A DNA stretch of 37,265 nt, taken from the NCBI GenBank assembly GCA_045637525.1, contig JAZTZP010000021.1:1-37265 (forward strand). The letters are read 5' to 3'. Each line of letters begins with the position of its first letter. Position 1 is the stretch's first letter. The notes beneath the pieces are model-generated. The model saw nothing but the letters and a program-made list of their open reading frames with translations. It made no database searches and was not told the origin of the DNA. Origin of the DNA: JAZTZP01 sp045637525. Lineage in GTDB: Bacteria; Bacillota; Clostridia; UBA1381. The position numbers and the translations under genes were made by a program. Of this stretch, positions 8,159 through 15,326 are shown in pieces.

Positions 8159-8435
8159 TTAAAAAGATTTCAGATAATATGCAGTTTTTGATGTGTCACT
8201 GCCTGAAAGGAGACTGTTATATATGTTTTTTAATTCAGCTAAATCTTCATTTTTTTGTTTCATAGGAATTCGGTACCAGCTCAAGATAACGGACTGTAGA
8301 ATTAAAAGCTTTTAAATTTTCAAATTTAATGATTTTTTTTCTTTTATTATAACTTAATTCTTCATATATCGGTCGTATATGCCCAATGCTATGCTCTTGC
8401 TCCGTCCTGTTTGGGATGTGATAAATTATAGTTTA
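8159..8435 (-). pseudogene. Decayed gene fragment, frameshifted at a poly-A run
   Basis: On the minus strand, from about 8435 down to 8271, there is an uninterrupted frame of some 55 codons reading ...TEQEHSIGHIRPIYEELS...VRYLELVPNSYETK; at a run of seven A it meets a stop, and the +1 frame then continues as NEDLAELKNIYNSLLSGSDT...YYLKSF before a stop at 8159-8161. Removing one A would join the two into one coding frame of about 91 codons. The 5' end is lost at the edge of the fold-back element, just where the 18-bp motif begins. I do not recognise the family. The coding call rests on frame openness and plausible composition only; a sequencing or assembly error could mimic the frameshift. Confidence 0.4.
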
Positions 8436-8437
8436 TC
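8420..8437 (-). repeat. 18-bp motif at the left edge of the fold-back element
   Basis: GATAAATTATAGTTTATC on the plus strand, the exact reverse complement of the copy at 125-142. It is followed by GGGGAAATTTCCCTG, and the mirror arrangement is seen at 9163-9198. Confidence 0.75.
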
Positions 8438-9180
8438 GGGGAAATTTCCCTGTTCCTCTTTTTAAATTTGTAATTTTAAATTTCTTCTGTATAGTATAAC
8501 GATTACTTTGCGCAGTGCGCAAGCACGTGCAGCTTTTACGTCAAAAGCTGCGCAAAACCCCAAAGGGGCTTAACTCGCCCCCTTGGATCCCCTCCGTGCG
8601 CTCAGCCGCGCGGCAAGGAGCAGAGCCGCGCAAGTTTATTTATTGAGTCGGAACGGCATAGTAGTAAACCGGTTTTAAACGGCAAGCGGGCGCCGAAAAA
8701 AGGGTAAGGCGCCTTAATCGCTTGCCTTAACTAAGATTCGGCAAAGCATATTTTCTATGACTTCTGTTTATCAATATTTTTAATTTGTAAAACAGCCTGT
8801 AATTTTAATTACAAAAATTTGTAACTTCTTTTCGTCGCTTCCTCAAATGCCGTCATTGTAAAACAGAAAGTTGTCTCGGTGAAGAGTAGAAAAAAACAGT
8901 ACAATCTAAAATCCAAGTTAAGGCAAACGGTGCGGCCTTTCCCTTCGCATCAGACGCGCCGTTTGCCGTTCTTTACCGGTTTATTAGTAGTTGTACCATT
9001 CAGAAAAAAAGGCGTGCTTTGCTAAGAGGTTTCCAAAGGGTACTCCCTTTGGGGTTTTGGTGTCGCTTTTGACGTAAAAGCGGCGTGTGCTTACGCAACT
9101 CGATAAGTAATCGCTATAATATATAGATAATCTTAAATTTACAAATCGGAAATTGGGTCGCAGGGAAATTTCATTTCCCC

Positions 9181-9198
9181 GATAAACTATAATTTATG
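9181..9198 (+). repeat. 18-bp motif at the right edge of the fold-back element
   Basis: GATAAACTATAATTTATG, one mismatch from the copy at 125-142, and inverted relative to the copy at 8420. Confidence 0.72.
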
Positions 9199-9311
9199 TG
9201 ATTATTAACAATTTGTTTGTACTTTAAAAAAACATAGAAAAATAAAAACTATCGCATTTTTTAATGCTTAAAATTTAATATATTTATTTTGAAAAAAATT
9301 TAATCAAGTAC

Positions 9312-9340
9312 TTTACAAATTGGAATTTTTATGATACAAT
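9312..9340 (+). promoter_or_regulatory. Sigma-A promoter of structured RNA-A
   Basis: TTTACA (9312-9317), exactly 17 bp, TACAAT (9335-9340). Seven bases later G9347 is the first base of an 18-bp closing stem, so predicted +1 and structure boundary coincide. The stretch 9199-9311 is AT-rich and shows nothing else. Confidence 0.75.
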
Positions 9341-9346
9341 TATAAT

Positions 9347-9529
9347 GCGACATAATTTCATATGGATTTAGACACTATAAGTGTGTTGTTTTTACTTTTG
9401 GTAAAAACGCATGCTCTATTTTTGCATACTTGTAGTGTTTTATTTGTTATGCATATGAAGTTGTGTCGCAGCAATCGGAGCAACTGCGTTTTTCGGTGTG
9501 CAGCCTTCGATTGAGGCTGCACACTTTTT
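9347..9529 (+). ncRNA. Structured RNA-A (candidate small RNA or riboswitch-like leader)
   Basis: About 183 nt between a sigma-A promoter and two consecutive terminator-like hairpins. Closing stem 9347-9364 (GCGACATAATTTCATATG) pairs with 9452-9469 over 18 bp with two G-U pairs. After an asymmetric internal loop, ACACTATAAG (9372-9381) pairs with CTTGTAGTGT (9429-9438). Inside are hairpins 9388-9395/9401-9408 and a short 9411-9414/9424-9427. ACACT can instead pair locally with AGTGT (9380-9384), giving an alternative fold. The tail carries ATCGGAG inside a small hairpin CGCAG/CTGCG followed by TTTTT (9489-9493), then the strong terminator at 9496. The SLH gene starts 66 nt later with no visible promoter of its own. 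The shape resembles 6S RNA in outline only. RNA-B (35951-36158, minus) shares the layout and tail. Confidence 0.6.
9496..9529 (+). terminator. Strong terminator at the 3' end of RNA-A
   Basis: GTGTGCAGCCT (9496-9506) pairs over 11 bp with AGGCTGCACAC (9514-9524), followed by TTTTT. Confidence 0.9.
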
Positions 9530-9595
9530 AATTGCAAAAATAAATACAAATGAATAACACCGGAAAATAGTAAAAAATGAAAGGAAGATATTAAA

Positions 9596-11575
9596 ATGAA
9601 GAAAAAATTTTTAAGTTTTACCTTGATATTAACGATGCTTGTATCGTTTGTATCAGGATTTGCAATAGTACAGGCAGCAGAAATGGAAATAGAAGCCGGA
9701 ACAGATGCAAATAGTGCTGTTGAATTGGATTTTGATGTTCAATATGTTAGTAACATTGAAAGTAAGGATGAGGTGGATTGGTTTAAGTTTACCACTCCAA
9801 ATGTTAAAGGGTTTTATAATATTGAGTTTGGCAGTTATACAGGGCGTAGTAAAAGTTTGATTGTGTGTACAAAAAGCGAAAAAGAACTTGGAGAAGTAGA
9901 TGCAAATAATGAAACAAAACATATAAATTTAAGTTTGGAGCCGAATGAAACTTATTATCTAAAAGTAACCCCTAAACTTACATATGATAATATTTACGAG
10001 GGGAACTATGGTATAAATATTTTTTATAAAGTTGATTCGGTAGGAGATGATTTTGACAATGCTATGTTAATACAATCAAATAAGACATACACATATACTA
10101 TAGATGGTTCTGATGATGTTGATTATTTTGCATTTAATGGAAATGTCGGAGTTGAATATGAATTTAAAATGACAAACTCTGAAGGTAATACGACCAAATA
10201 TATACATGTTTTCAATAATGATAAGGCTGAAATTAGCAATTCGAATGTTAACATTGGACGAACAGGCGAAATAAAAAGTGATAAAAGTGATATTTATTAT
10301 ATTAAAGTAAGATGGTTCGCATATAGTGCATTAGATAATAAGCAAAAACACGAATATTCCATTACAGTAAAAGAAAAAGTTGAAGAAAACAATGTAATAT
10401 CTCCGGTAACTCCACCACAAGAGGAAAGTGATGTATGTAAACATGAAAACATAACAGAGTATGAACATGATGATAAAGAGTATGGGCAATATAGCGATGA
10501 AGAGCATATGGTAACTGCAATGTGTGACAGGTACTGCGATGATTGCGACGAGCTTCTTAAGAAAAATGCAAATGAGATTTCATATACTGATGTGCACACA
10601 TACAGTGGTAATACATGCAAGTACTGTGGATATGAAAAGCAAGAGGAAGCACAAAAAGATAATAATTATAGCAAAGATGATGAAGTTGTAATTGATAATT
10701 CATATAAAAAAGGCGAATGCTTTACAAACAGCGGCATTTCTTATACCGATGTGTCAGATTCGTATGAATACAAAGAAGCGATTTATAAATTATATGAATT
10801 AGGCGTAGTTACCGGATATGAAGATGGTACAATAAGACCGTATGCTGATATAACAAGGGCGGAGGCAACAAAGCTTATTGTGGCGGCCATGGGACCAGAT
10901 TCATTTAAAGTAGCACAGGGCAGATATGGTATGGATACAGAGTTTTATGATGTTCCGGGAAGTCATTGGGCGTCCGGATATGTTTCGGTAGGCGTTTCTG
11001 AAGGGTATATAAACGGTGTAGGAAACAATATGTTTGCTCCGGAAGATAATGTAACATATTATCAGATGTTAAAAATGTTGGTATGCTTATTGGGATATGG
11101 GGATGATGCAAACGTAAAAGGCGGATATCCATATGGGCATTATAATATGGCAGTTGAATTAGGGCTTACCGAGGGTATTTCATTTACTGATGATCGTACG
11201 CTCCAAAGAGGTCATGTATTCCAATTGGTGGCAAATGCCGTAGAAATACCAATGTGTATCAATGGAGTTTATATGGATGGAAGCTATGGAGATTATAAAA
11301 CGCTTATTACGGATTTCCATAATGTATTTAAAGTAAGAGGAGAGTTTGCATATCTTTCACTTGATAAAGGTGAATTTGTTGTAGATGATTCGGAAAATTT
11401 TGTTCATGAAAAAATAACAAGTTCAAATAAGAAATCGGTAAGAGTTGATTTAGGCAGTATTAAAGCCGGCAATTTTATAAATGAAAATAACAATAATTCG
11501 GCAAAACGTGTTGAGGCTTTAATAGGAATTGATGATGATTTCAATTATTATGTTCTTTTTGCGAAAATAATTTAA
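9596..11575 (+). CDS. Secreted S-layer-homology (SLH) surface protein with two PPC-like domains
   Basis: 659 residues, exported. Residues 1-27 are a Sec signal peptide ending VQAAE. Residues ~40-150 and ~150-265 look like two PPC (pre-peptidase C-terminal) beta-sandwiches, each with the DEVDWFKF / DDVDYFAF core. Residues ~285-350 are acidic and cysteine-rich with paired motifs (CDRYCDDC and CKYCGY), a possible zinc-binding knuckle. Residues ~380-550 hold SLH repeats: YKLYELGVVTGYEDGTIRP with ITRAEATKLI, then SHWASGYVSVGVSEGYINGV, and a degenerate third. SLH repeats bind pyruvylated cell-wall polymers. The last ~100 residues (with HNVFKVRGEFAYLSLDKGEF) are unassigned. Ribosome site GAAAGGAAG. 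Structured RNA-A and its terminators lie just upstream. Confidence 0.88.
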   Translation: MKKKFLSFTLILTMLVSFVSGFAIVQAAEMEIEAGTDANSAVELDFDVQYVSNIESKDEVDWFKFTTPNVKGFYNIEFGSYTGRSKSLIVCTKSEKELGEVDANNETKHINLSLEPNETYYLKVTPKLTYDNIYEGNYGINIFYKVDSVGDDFDNAMLIQSNKTYTYTIDGSDDVDYFAFNGNVGVEYEFKMTNSEGNTTKYIHVFNNDKAEISNSNVNIGRTGEIKSDKSDIYYIKVRWFAYSALDNKQKHEYSITVKEKVEENNVISPVTPPQEESDVCKHENITEYEHDDKEYGQYSDEEHMVTAMCDRYCDDCDELLKKNANEISYTDVHTYSGNTCKYCGYEKQEEAQKDNNYSKDDEVVIDNSYKKGECFTNSGISYTDVSDSYEYKEAIYKLYELGVVTGYEDGTIRPYADITRAEATKLIVAAMGPDSFKVAQGRYGMDTEFYDVPGSHWASGYVSVGVSEGYINGVGNNMFAPEDNVTYYQMLKMLVCLLGYGDDANVKGGYPYGHYNMAVELGLTEGISFTDDRTLQRGHVFQLVANAVEIPMCINGVYMDGSYGDYKTLITDFHNVFKVRGEFAYLSLDKGEFVVDDSENFVHEKITSSNKKSVRVDLGSIKAGNFINENNNNSAKRVEALIGIDDDFNYYVLFAKII

Positions 11576-11601
11576 AGTCCTTAATAATATAAAAAGTGTG
11601 T

Positions 11602-11646
11602 AAAAAATGAATTGATACAATATATCTCTGTATCAGTTCATTTTTT
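11602..11646. terminator. Bidirectional terminator after the SLH gene
   Basis: AAAAAA then TGAATTGATACA (11608-11619), nine-base loop, TGTATCAGTTCA (11629-11640) and TTTTTT: 12 pairs with one G-U, plus A/T tracts on both sides. Confidence 0.9.
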
Positions 11647-11655
11647 ATGATGTAA

Positions 11656-11726
11656 AAGTTTGTTAAATTCATTTAATAAACTTGACAAAATCCAAAAAGT
11701 TTGTTATAATAATTACATAAACTTTT
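11656..11726. promoter_or_regulatory. Paired palindromic operators over the DUF4143 ATPase promoter
   Basis: Palindrome 1: AAGTTTGTTAAA (11656-11667), TTCA, TTTAATAAACTT (11672-11683), 11 of 12 positions matching, overlapping the -35 box. Palindrome 2: AAAAGTTTGT (11695-11704) against ATAAACTTTT (11717-11726), 9 of 10 matching, enclosing the -10 box. The half-site AAGTTTRTTA is shared and the two centres are 41 bp apart, close to four helical turns. The half-site resembles the AGTTTGTT of Bacillus XylR (ROK family) operators from memory; no repressor gene is adjacent. Confidence 0.6.
11682..11710 (+). promoter_or_regulatory. Perfect consensus sigma-A promoter
   Basis: TTGACA (11682-11687), 17 bp, TATAAT (11705-11710). 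A promoter this strong would usually need repression, consistent with the palindromes covering both boxes. Confidence 0.9.
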
Positions 11727-11739
11727 GGAGGTGTATTGA

Positions 11740-12927
11740 ATGATTGAGAGAAAAGAATATTTAGAATTACTTAAGAGTTTCAAGGATAAGCAGTTAATCA
11801 AGGTAGTTACCGGGATTCGTCGATGTGGAAAATCTACTTTGTATGAATTATACAGAGAATATCTTAAGTCTGTGGGAATAGCCGACGAACAGATTATTTC
11901 AATCAATTTTGAAGATCCTGATTTTGTCGGATTGAGAAATCAGAGTGAATTATATAGTTATGTAAATGAAAGACTTCAGGCTAATAAGATGAATTACGTC
12001 TTTTTAGATGAAGTACAGAAAGTGGAAGAGTTTCAGGAAGCTTGTGACGGGCTTTATATAAAGAAAAATGTGGATTTATATATAACAGGTTCAAACGCAA
12101 AAATTCTTTCGGGAGAGCTTGCAACGCTTCTTTCGGGAAGATATATTGAAATAAAAATGCTTCCGCTATCTTTTAAGGAATATATAAGTGTTGAAGGAAA
12201 AACGGATTTAACAAGAAAATACAGAGATTATATTGAGAATGGCTCATTTCCGTATATTCTTGAATTGGACGGAAAAAAAGCTAAAAGCATATATCTTGAA
12301 GGAATATATAATTCAGTGGTGTTAAAAGATGTTGTTTCGAGACAGAAAATTTTAGATGTACCGATGCTTGAAAATATTATAAGATTTATATTTGATAATA
12401 TCGGAAATCCTGTTTCGGCAACTAAGATATCAAATACGTTGAAAACATCAGGAAGTAAAATATCTGTAAATACTGTTGAAACGTATTTAAAAGCCCTGCA
12501 GGATAGTTTTATTATATATAAAACTGACAGATATGATATAAAAGGAAAACAGTATTTAGAAACCGGCGGAAAATACTATGTGGCTGATATTGGACTCAGA
12601 TATTATTTGTTAGGTACAAAAAAAGCAGACATGGGACATATTTTAGAAAACATAGTTTATCTGGAACTTTTAAGACGTGGTTATGAGGTTCATGTCGGCA
12701 AGGTAGGCTCTGCAGAGGTGGATTTTATAGCCATAGGTGAAGAGGGACCGGAGTACTATCAGGTCGCATATCGTGTTGATGATGACGAGACCTTGGAAAG
12801 AGAACTTAAACCGCTTTCAAGAATAGCGGATCATAATCAGAAGTTTCTCCTTACGATGGAGGATGAGCCGTTAATATCACATAATGGGATTAAGCAGATA
12901 AATGTGCTTGACTGGCTGTTGAAATAA
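11740..12927 (+). CDS. AAA-type ATPase with DUF4143 domain
   Basis: 395 residues. The N-terminal P-loop domain has Walker A GIRRCGKST (residues 25-33) and Walker B NYVFLDEVQKV (~85-95), followed by a sensor-like ITGSNAKILSGELATLLSGRY segment typical of AAA_14. The C-terminal DUF4143 region includes NTVETYLKALQDSFIIYK, GKYYVADIGLRYYLLG and LENIVYLELLRRGYEVHVGK. The final GSAEVDFIA looks like a remnant of a PD-(D/E)xK nuclease fold, as often seen in this family. Members are widespread and scattered in bacteria and archaea, with no firm function. It is a single-gene unit with a very strong, palindrome-covered promoter and ribosome site TTGGAGGTG. Its stop is 6 bp from the convergent apbE stop, with no terminator between. 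Confidence 0.9.
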   Translation: MIERKEYLELLKSFKDKQLIKVVTGIRRCGKSTLYELYREYLKSVGIADEQIISINFEDPDFVGLRNQSELYSYVNERLQANKMNYVFLDEVQKVEEFQEACDGLYIKKNVDLYITGSNAKILSGELATLLSGRYIEIKMLPLSFKEYISVEGKTDLTRKYRDYIENGSFPYILELDGKKAKSIYLEGIYNSVVLKDVVSRQKILDVPMLENIIRFIFDNIGNPVSATKISNTLKTSGSKISVNTVETYLKALQDSFIIYKTDRYDIKGKQYLETGGKYYVADIGLRYYLLGTKKADMGHILENIVYLELLRRGYEVHVGKVGSAEVDFIAIGEEGPEYYQVAYRVDDDETLERELKPLSRIADHNQKFLLTMEDEPLISHNGIKQINVLDWLLK

Positions 12928-12933
12928 CCGGGT

Positions 12934-13920
12934 TTAACTCCAAAGAACAAAATAATTCTCGCCGGAGAAGCTTTCTTCAATTCCGGGGGTTATATAAATT
13001 TTATTATCGGCGGTTATGAAGATTGCTTCAAAATCGCCGAGTTTTTTTTGAAGCTCGGACGCTTTGTCCATTCCCATTACAAAAAGGGCAGTGGACAGGG
13101 CATCGGCATATGCGGCGTTTTTTGTTATTACTGTGACGGAGGCGAGTCCGTTATCTGCCGGTTTGCCGGTTTTTGGGTCTATTATGTGATGATAGGTGTT
13201 TCCGTTTTCCTCAAAGTATCGCTCATAGGAGCCGGACGTTACTACGGCGCAGTCTGATATATTTACCGAACACAAAAGCTCCGAGGAGTTTTTCGGGGAG
13301 CGTATGCCTACATTCCATTTATCTCCGTTTGGCTTTGTGCCTATGCAATACACATTGCCGCCTAAAGACATGACGGCGGAGGTGATGTTGTGTTTTTTGA
13401 TGATTTCTGCAATCTTATCCGAAAGGTGACCTTTTGCTATACCGCCTAAGTCGAGGCTTGTATCACCGGTTAGCGTGATAGTGTTATCAAATACGGAGAT
13501 TTTGTTGAAGCCGGTTTTTGTGAGCGTGTTTTTTAAATCTTCATCGGCCGGTACGAAATACTGCTGATTGAAAAATCCCCATAAGTCCATTACGGGAGCT
13601 ATTGTAATATCAAAAGCACCGTATGTTTTTTCGGAAAGCTCGACCGATTTTTTTATAAGCATTGAGGTCTCGGGAGAAACTTCTGCTTTTTTTGTTTCAT
13701 TAAGTTTATAAATATCGCTGTCGGGATTACTGCGGTCGAATAGCCGGTCGGTAGCCACTATGCAGTCATTAATTTCGGACATAACGCTTTTATCTCCGTA
13801 AATTTTAACATTCATAACTGTATTCATAGCAAAAAAAGTGCTCTCATGCAATTGATTGGTGCAGGAGCATAAAGAAATAACGGACAGTGCTAAGCAAAAT
13901 ACAGAAATTAATTTTTTCAT
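12934..13920 (-). CDS. apbE: FAD:protein FMN transferase (ApbE), lipoprotein
   Basis: Transfers FMN from FAD to a threonine of extracytoplasmic flavoproteins. 328 residues, with a lipoprotein signal peptide ending LCSC (Cys20), so it acts outside the membrane. Family motifs: STFFAMNTVMNVKIYG near the start, IDFS-like site IAPVMDLWGF, the nucleotide-binding DLGGIAKGHLSDK, SLGGNVYCIG, and the C-terminal AAYADALSTALFVMG that binds magnesium. Third of a tight trio with the Gx-family membrane protein (13 bp gap) and the NusG-II protein. No target flavoprotein (FMN-binding domain or Rnf subunit) is in this window, so its substrate is elsewhere in the genome. Start ATG follows AAGAGGAA. Confidence 0.93.
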   Translation of the reverse strand: MKKLISVFCLALSVISLCSCTNQLHESTFFAMNTVMNVKIYGDKSVMSEINDCIVATDRLFDRSNPDSDIYKLNETKKAEVSPETSMLIKKSVELSEKTYGAFDITIAPVMDLWGFFNQQYFVPADEDLKNTLTKTGFNKISVFDNTITLTGDTSLDLGGIAKGHLSDKIAEIIKKHNITSAVMSLGGNVYCIGTKPNGDKWNVGIRSPKNSSELLCSVNISDCAVVTSGSYERYFEENGNTYHHIIDPKTGKPADNGLASVTVITKNAAYADALSTALFVMGMDKASELQKKLGDFEAIFITADNKIYITPGIEESFSGENYFVLWS

Positions 13921-13933
13921 TTTGATATTCCTC

Positions 13934-14446
13934 TTACCGGTTTAAAAGTGTAGTTTTAATAAATTTTCTTTTCAATGCAAAATAAGCCGCCAAGCCTGTA
14001 AAACTGCCGGTAATAACAGCAGAGATTACGAGTACGGGGAAATATGTTATAACGGCCGGCGTTGATGTAAGAAATGCTGCCATTATAATTTGTGCCGTAT
14101 TATGAGCAAGAGCTCCGAATACGCTTGTAACAAATATGAGTTTGTCATTTAAAACGGGATATAAAATAACGGTTATTGCAGCACAGGCAAATCCGCCGGC
14201 GATGCTGTATAAAAAGCTGAGCATGGTTCCACCGAATATGCTGCCGAGGAGTATCCGCACAAATAAAACTATAAAAACATCCCGTTTTTTAAAACCGGCG
14301 ACAGTTATCAGTGTGATAATGTTGGCAAGTCCGAGCTTAATTCCGGGGAGCGGAACGATGGGCGGAATATATGATTCAGCTATGAATATTACCAATGCGA
14401 CAGCTGTGAGCAGTGAGAGTATGGTTAGTTTGTGTGCGTTTTTCAT
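13934..14446 (-). CDS. Gx-transporter family / HepT-like membrane protein (EetB-like)
   Basis: 170 residues with about five hydrophobic segments. The N-terminal LTILSLLTAVALVIFIAESY, then PPIVPLPGIKLGLANIITLI and RILLGSIFGGTMLSFLYSIA are characteristic of the family often mislabelled heptaprenyl diphosphate synthase component I and related to ECF transporter S components. It lies between NusG-II and apbE with gaps of 3 and 13 bp. From memory, the same three families occur together in Firmicute flavin-based extracellular electron transfer loci, where this one is called EetB. Role here is inferred: membrane partner in electron transfer or flavin handling. Confidence 0.85.
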   Translation of the reverse strand: MKNAHKLTILSLLTAVALVIFIAESYIPPIVPLPGIKLGLANIITLITVAGFKKRDVFIVLFVRILLGSIFGGTMLSFLYSIAGGFACAAITVILYPVLNDKLIFVTSVFGALAHNTAQIIMAAFLTSTPAVITYFPVLVISAVITGSFTGLAAYFALKRKFIKTTLLNR

Positions 14447-14449
14447 CTG

Positions 14450-14824
14450 TTACCCTCCGGTTACGGCATCCGGTGCAGATGCTGAATTGTTTTTTATTGT
14501 TATAACAAGCTTATTCGGCAGGCATACAATGGGTACGGCGGGGCTTGAAACAGCACCACGGCGAACACACAGCTTGTCGGGGCAGTCTGCACTCGTTACA
14601 CTTATTCTGCCGTTTTCTACATAAATTGTATTTGAGCCGTTTTGGCCTGATATTTCGAAGGCGTACGGTGAGTCTGTATTTTCGAGGTTTATTGTTTTAA
14701 CTGTCTTTCCGTCGCTTTCAATTACGGCAGTTTTTCCTTGCGTTTTGCCTGATATGAAAATATATACAAGCGAAAGCAATATAAGCGCGGAAAAAATAAT
14801 TATCCATGTACTTGCTTTTTTCAT
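14450..14824 (-). CDS. NusG domain II-containing membrane-anchored protein (EetA-like)
   Basis: 124 residues: an N-terminal membrane anchor (WIIIFSALILLSLVYIFIS) and an extracytoplasmic NusG-II beta domain. The region TSADCPDKLCVRRGAVSS then PIVCLPNKLVI carries the family's conserved cysteines. It is unrelated in function to the transcription factor NusG. I start at the ATG at 14824 after AGTGGTGATT rather than the GTG at 14836, which would overlap the rlmH stop. It sits directly upstream of the Gx-family gene and apbE, making a three-gene exported flavin/redox module. The role of the domain is not established. Confidence 0.85.
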   Translation of the reverse strand: MKKASTWIIIFSALILLSLVYIFISGKTQGKTAVIESDGKTVKTINLENTDSPYAFEISGQNGSNTIYVENGRISVTSADCPDKLCVRRGAVSSPAVPIVCLPNKLVITIKNNSASAPDAVTGG

Positions 14825-14835
14825 GTAAATCACCA

Positions 14836-15309
14836 CTATTTATGATAGGTTTCGTTTGCGTTGATTTTAAAAGCCCTGTATATTTGTTCGCAAAGAACAA
14901 CACGCATAAGCTGATGGGGAAGTGTAACTGCACCGAAGCTCAGCCTCATATCGGAGTGTGATTTTACTTCATCGGAAAGTCCGAGAGAACCGCCTATAAT
15001 AAAATTTATTCTCGGGGCGCTCTGCATGACGGATGATATTTTTTTTGCGATGTCGGGGCTTGACAGCTGAGTGCCTTCAACACACATAGCAATTGTATAT
15101 CCGGGCTTTAATTTTGAAAGAATTTTTTTGCCCTCTGTAGCTTTTATCTGTTCCTCTGTTTTTGCAGAAGCATTATCAGGGATTTTTTTATCGGTAATTT
15201 CCGTAACAGAAACTTTTGCAAATCTCTGCATTCTTTTTAAGTATTCGTTGATTGCATCGGTAAAATACTTTTCTTTGATTTTTCCGACGCATATTATATC
15301 TATATTCAT
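14836..15309 (-). CDS. rlmH: 23S rRNA (pseudouridine(1915)-N3)-methyltransferase RlmH
   Basis: SPOUT-class methyltransferase acting on helix 69 of 23S rRNA in 70S ribosomes, as a homodimer. The 157 residues match the usual ~159. Diagnostic motifs are INFIIGGSLGLSDEV (SAM-binding trefoil knot) and the C-terminal LSFGAVTLPHQLMRVVLCEQ followed by IYRAFKINANETYHK. It starts at an ATG behind CGAGG, 17 bp after the walJ-like gene. The pairing of a YycJ/WalJ hydrolase with rlmH is a common Firmicute arrangement. Confidence 0.96.
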   Translation of the reverse strand: MNIDIICVGKIKEKYFTDAINEYLKRMQRFAKVSVTEITDKKIPDNASAKTEEQIKATEGKKILSKLKPGYTIAMCVEGTQLSSPDIAKKISSVMQSAPRINFIIGGSLGLSDEVKSHSDMRLSFGAVTLPHQLMRVVLCEQIYRAFKINANETYHK

Positions 15310-15326
15310 AAAAAAACCTCGGTATT

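Larger units (their letters stand above)
8420..9198. mobile_element. Large (~780 bp) imperfect fold-back / inverted-repeat element
   Basis: The left arm (8420-8732) and right arm (8916-9198) are divergent reverse-complement copies. Matching blocks in order from the outside are: the 18-bp motif plus GGGGAAAT and TTCCCTG; an AAATTTGTAA-like block; CGATTACT; GCAAGCAC then GCTTTTACGTCAAAAGC; AAAACCCCAAAGGG; TAAACCGGT; AACGGCAA; and GCTTGCCTTAACT against its mirror AGTTAAGGCAAAC. Each arm contains its own strong hairpin (GGCAAGCG with CGCTTGCC on the left; GGCAAACGG with CCGTTTGCC on the right). The centre holds the palindrome TGTAATTTTAATTACA (8798-8813). No transposase or other convincing gene lies inside. 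The arms are more GC-rich than their flanks. It is most simply a non-autonomous fold-back element or two inverted copies of one repeat. Confidence 0.7.

Noticed and set aside
8223..8315. 30-codon plus-strand frame behind a good AAAGGAG site
   Set aside because: Low-complexity Phe/Ser/Lys product with no recognisable motif; it lies opposite the better-supported minus-strand gene remnant.
9347..9529. Firm identification as 6S RNA, SRP RNA, tmRNA or RNase P RNA
   Set aside because: Conserved SRP, tmRNA and RNase P core sequences are absent; the 6S resemblance is only in general shape, and a second copy with the same tail argues for a different class.
9358..9549. Minus-strand open frame across RNA-A
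   Set aside because: It is opposite a promoter, stem and terminator that all agree on plus-strand RNA, and the product shows no motif.
12925..12936. Possible fusion or overlap of the DUF4143 ATPase and apbE
   Set aside because: They are convergent genes with stops 6 bp apart; both are full length.
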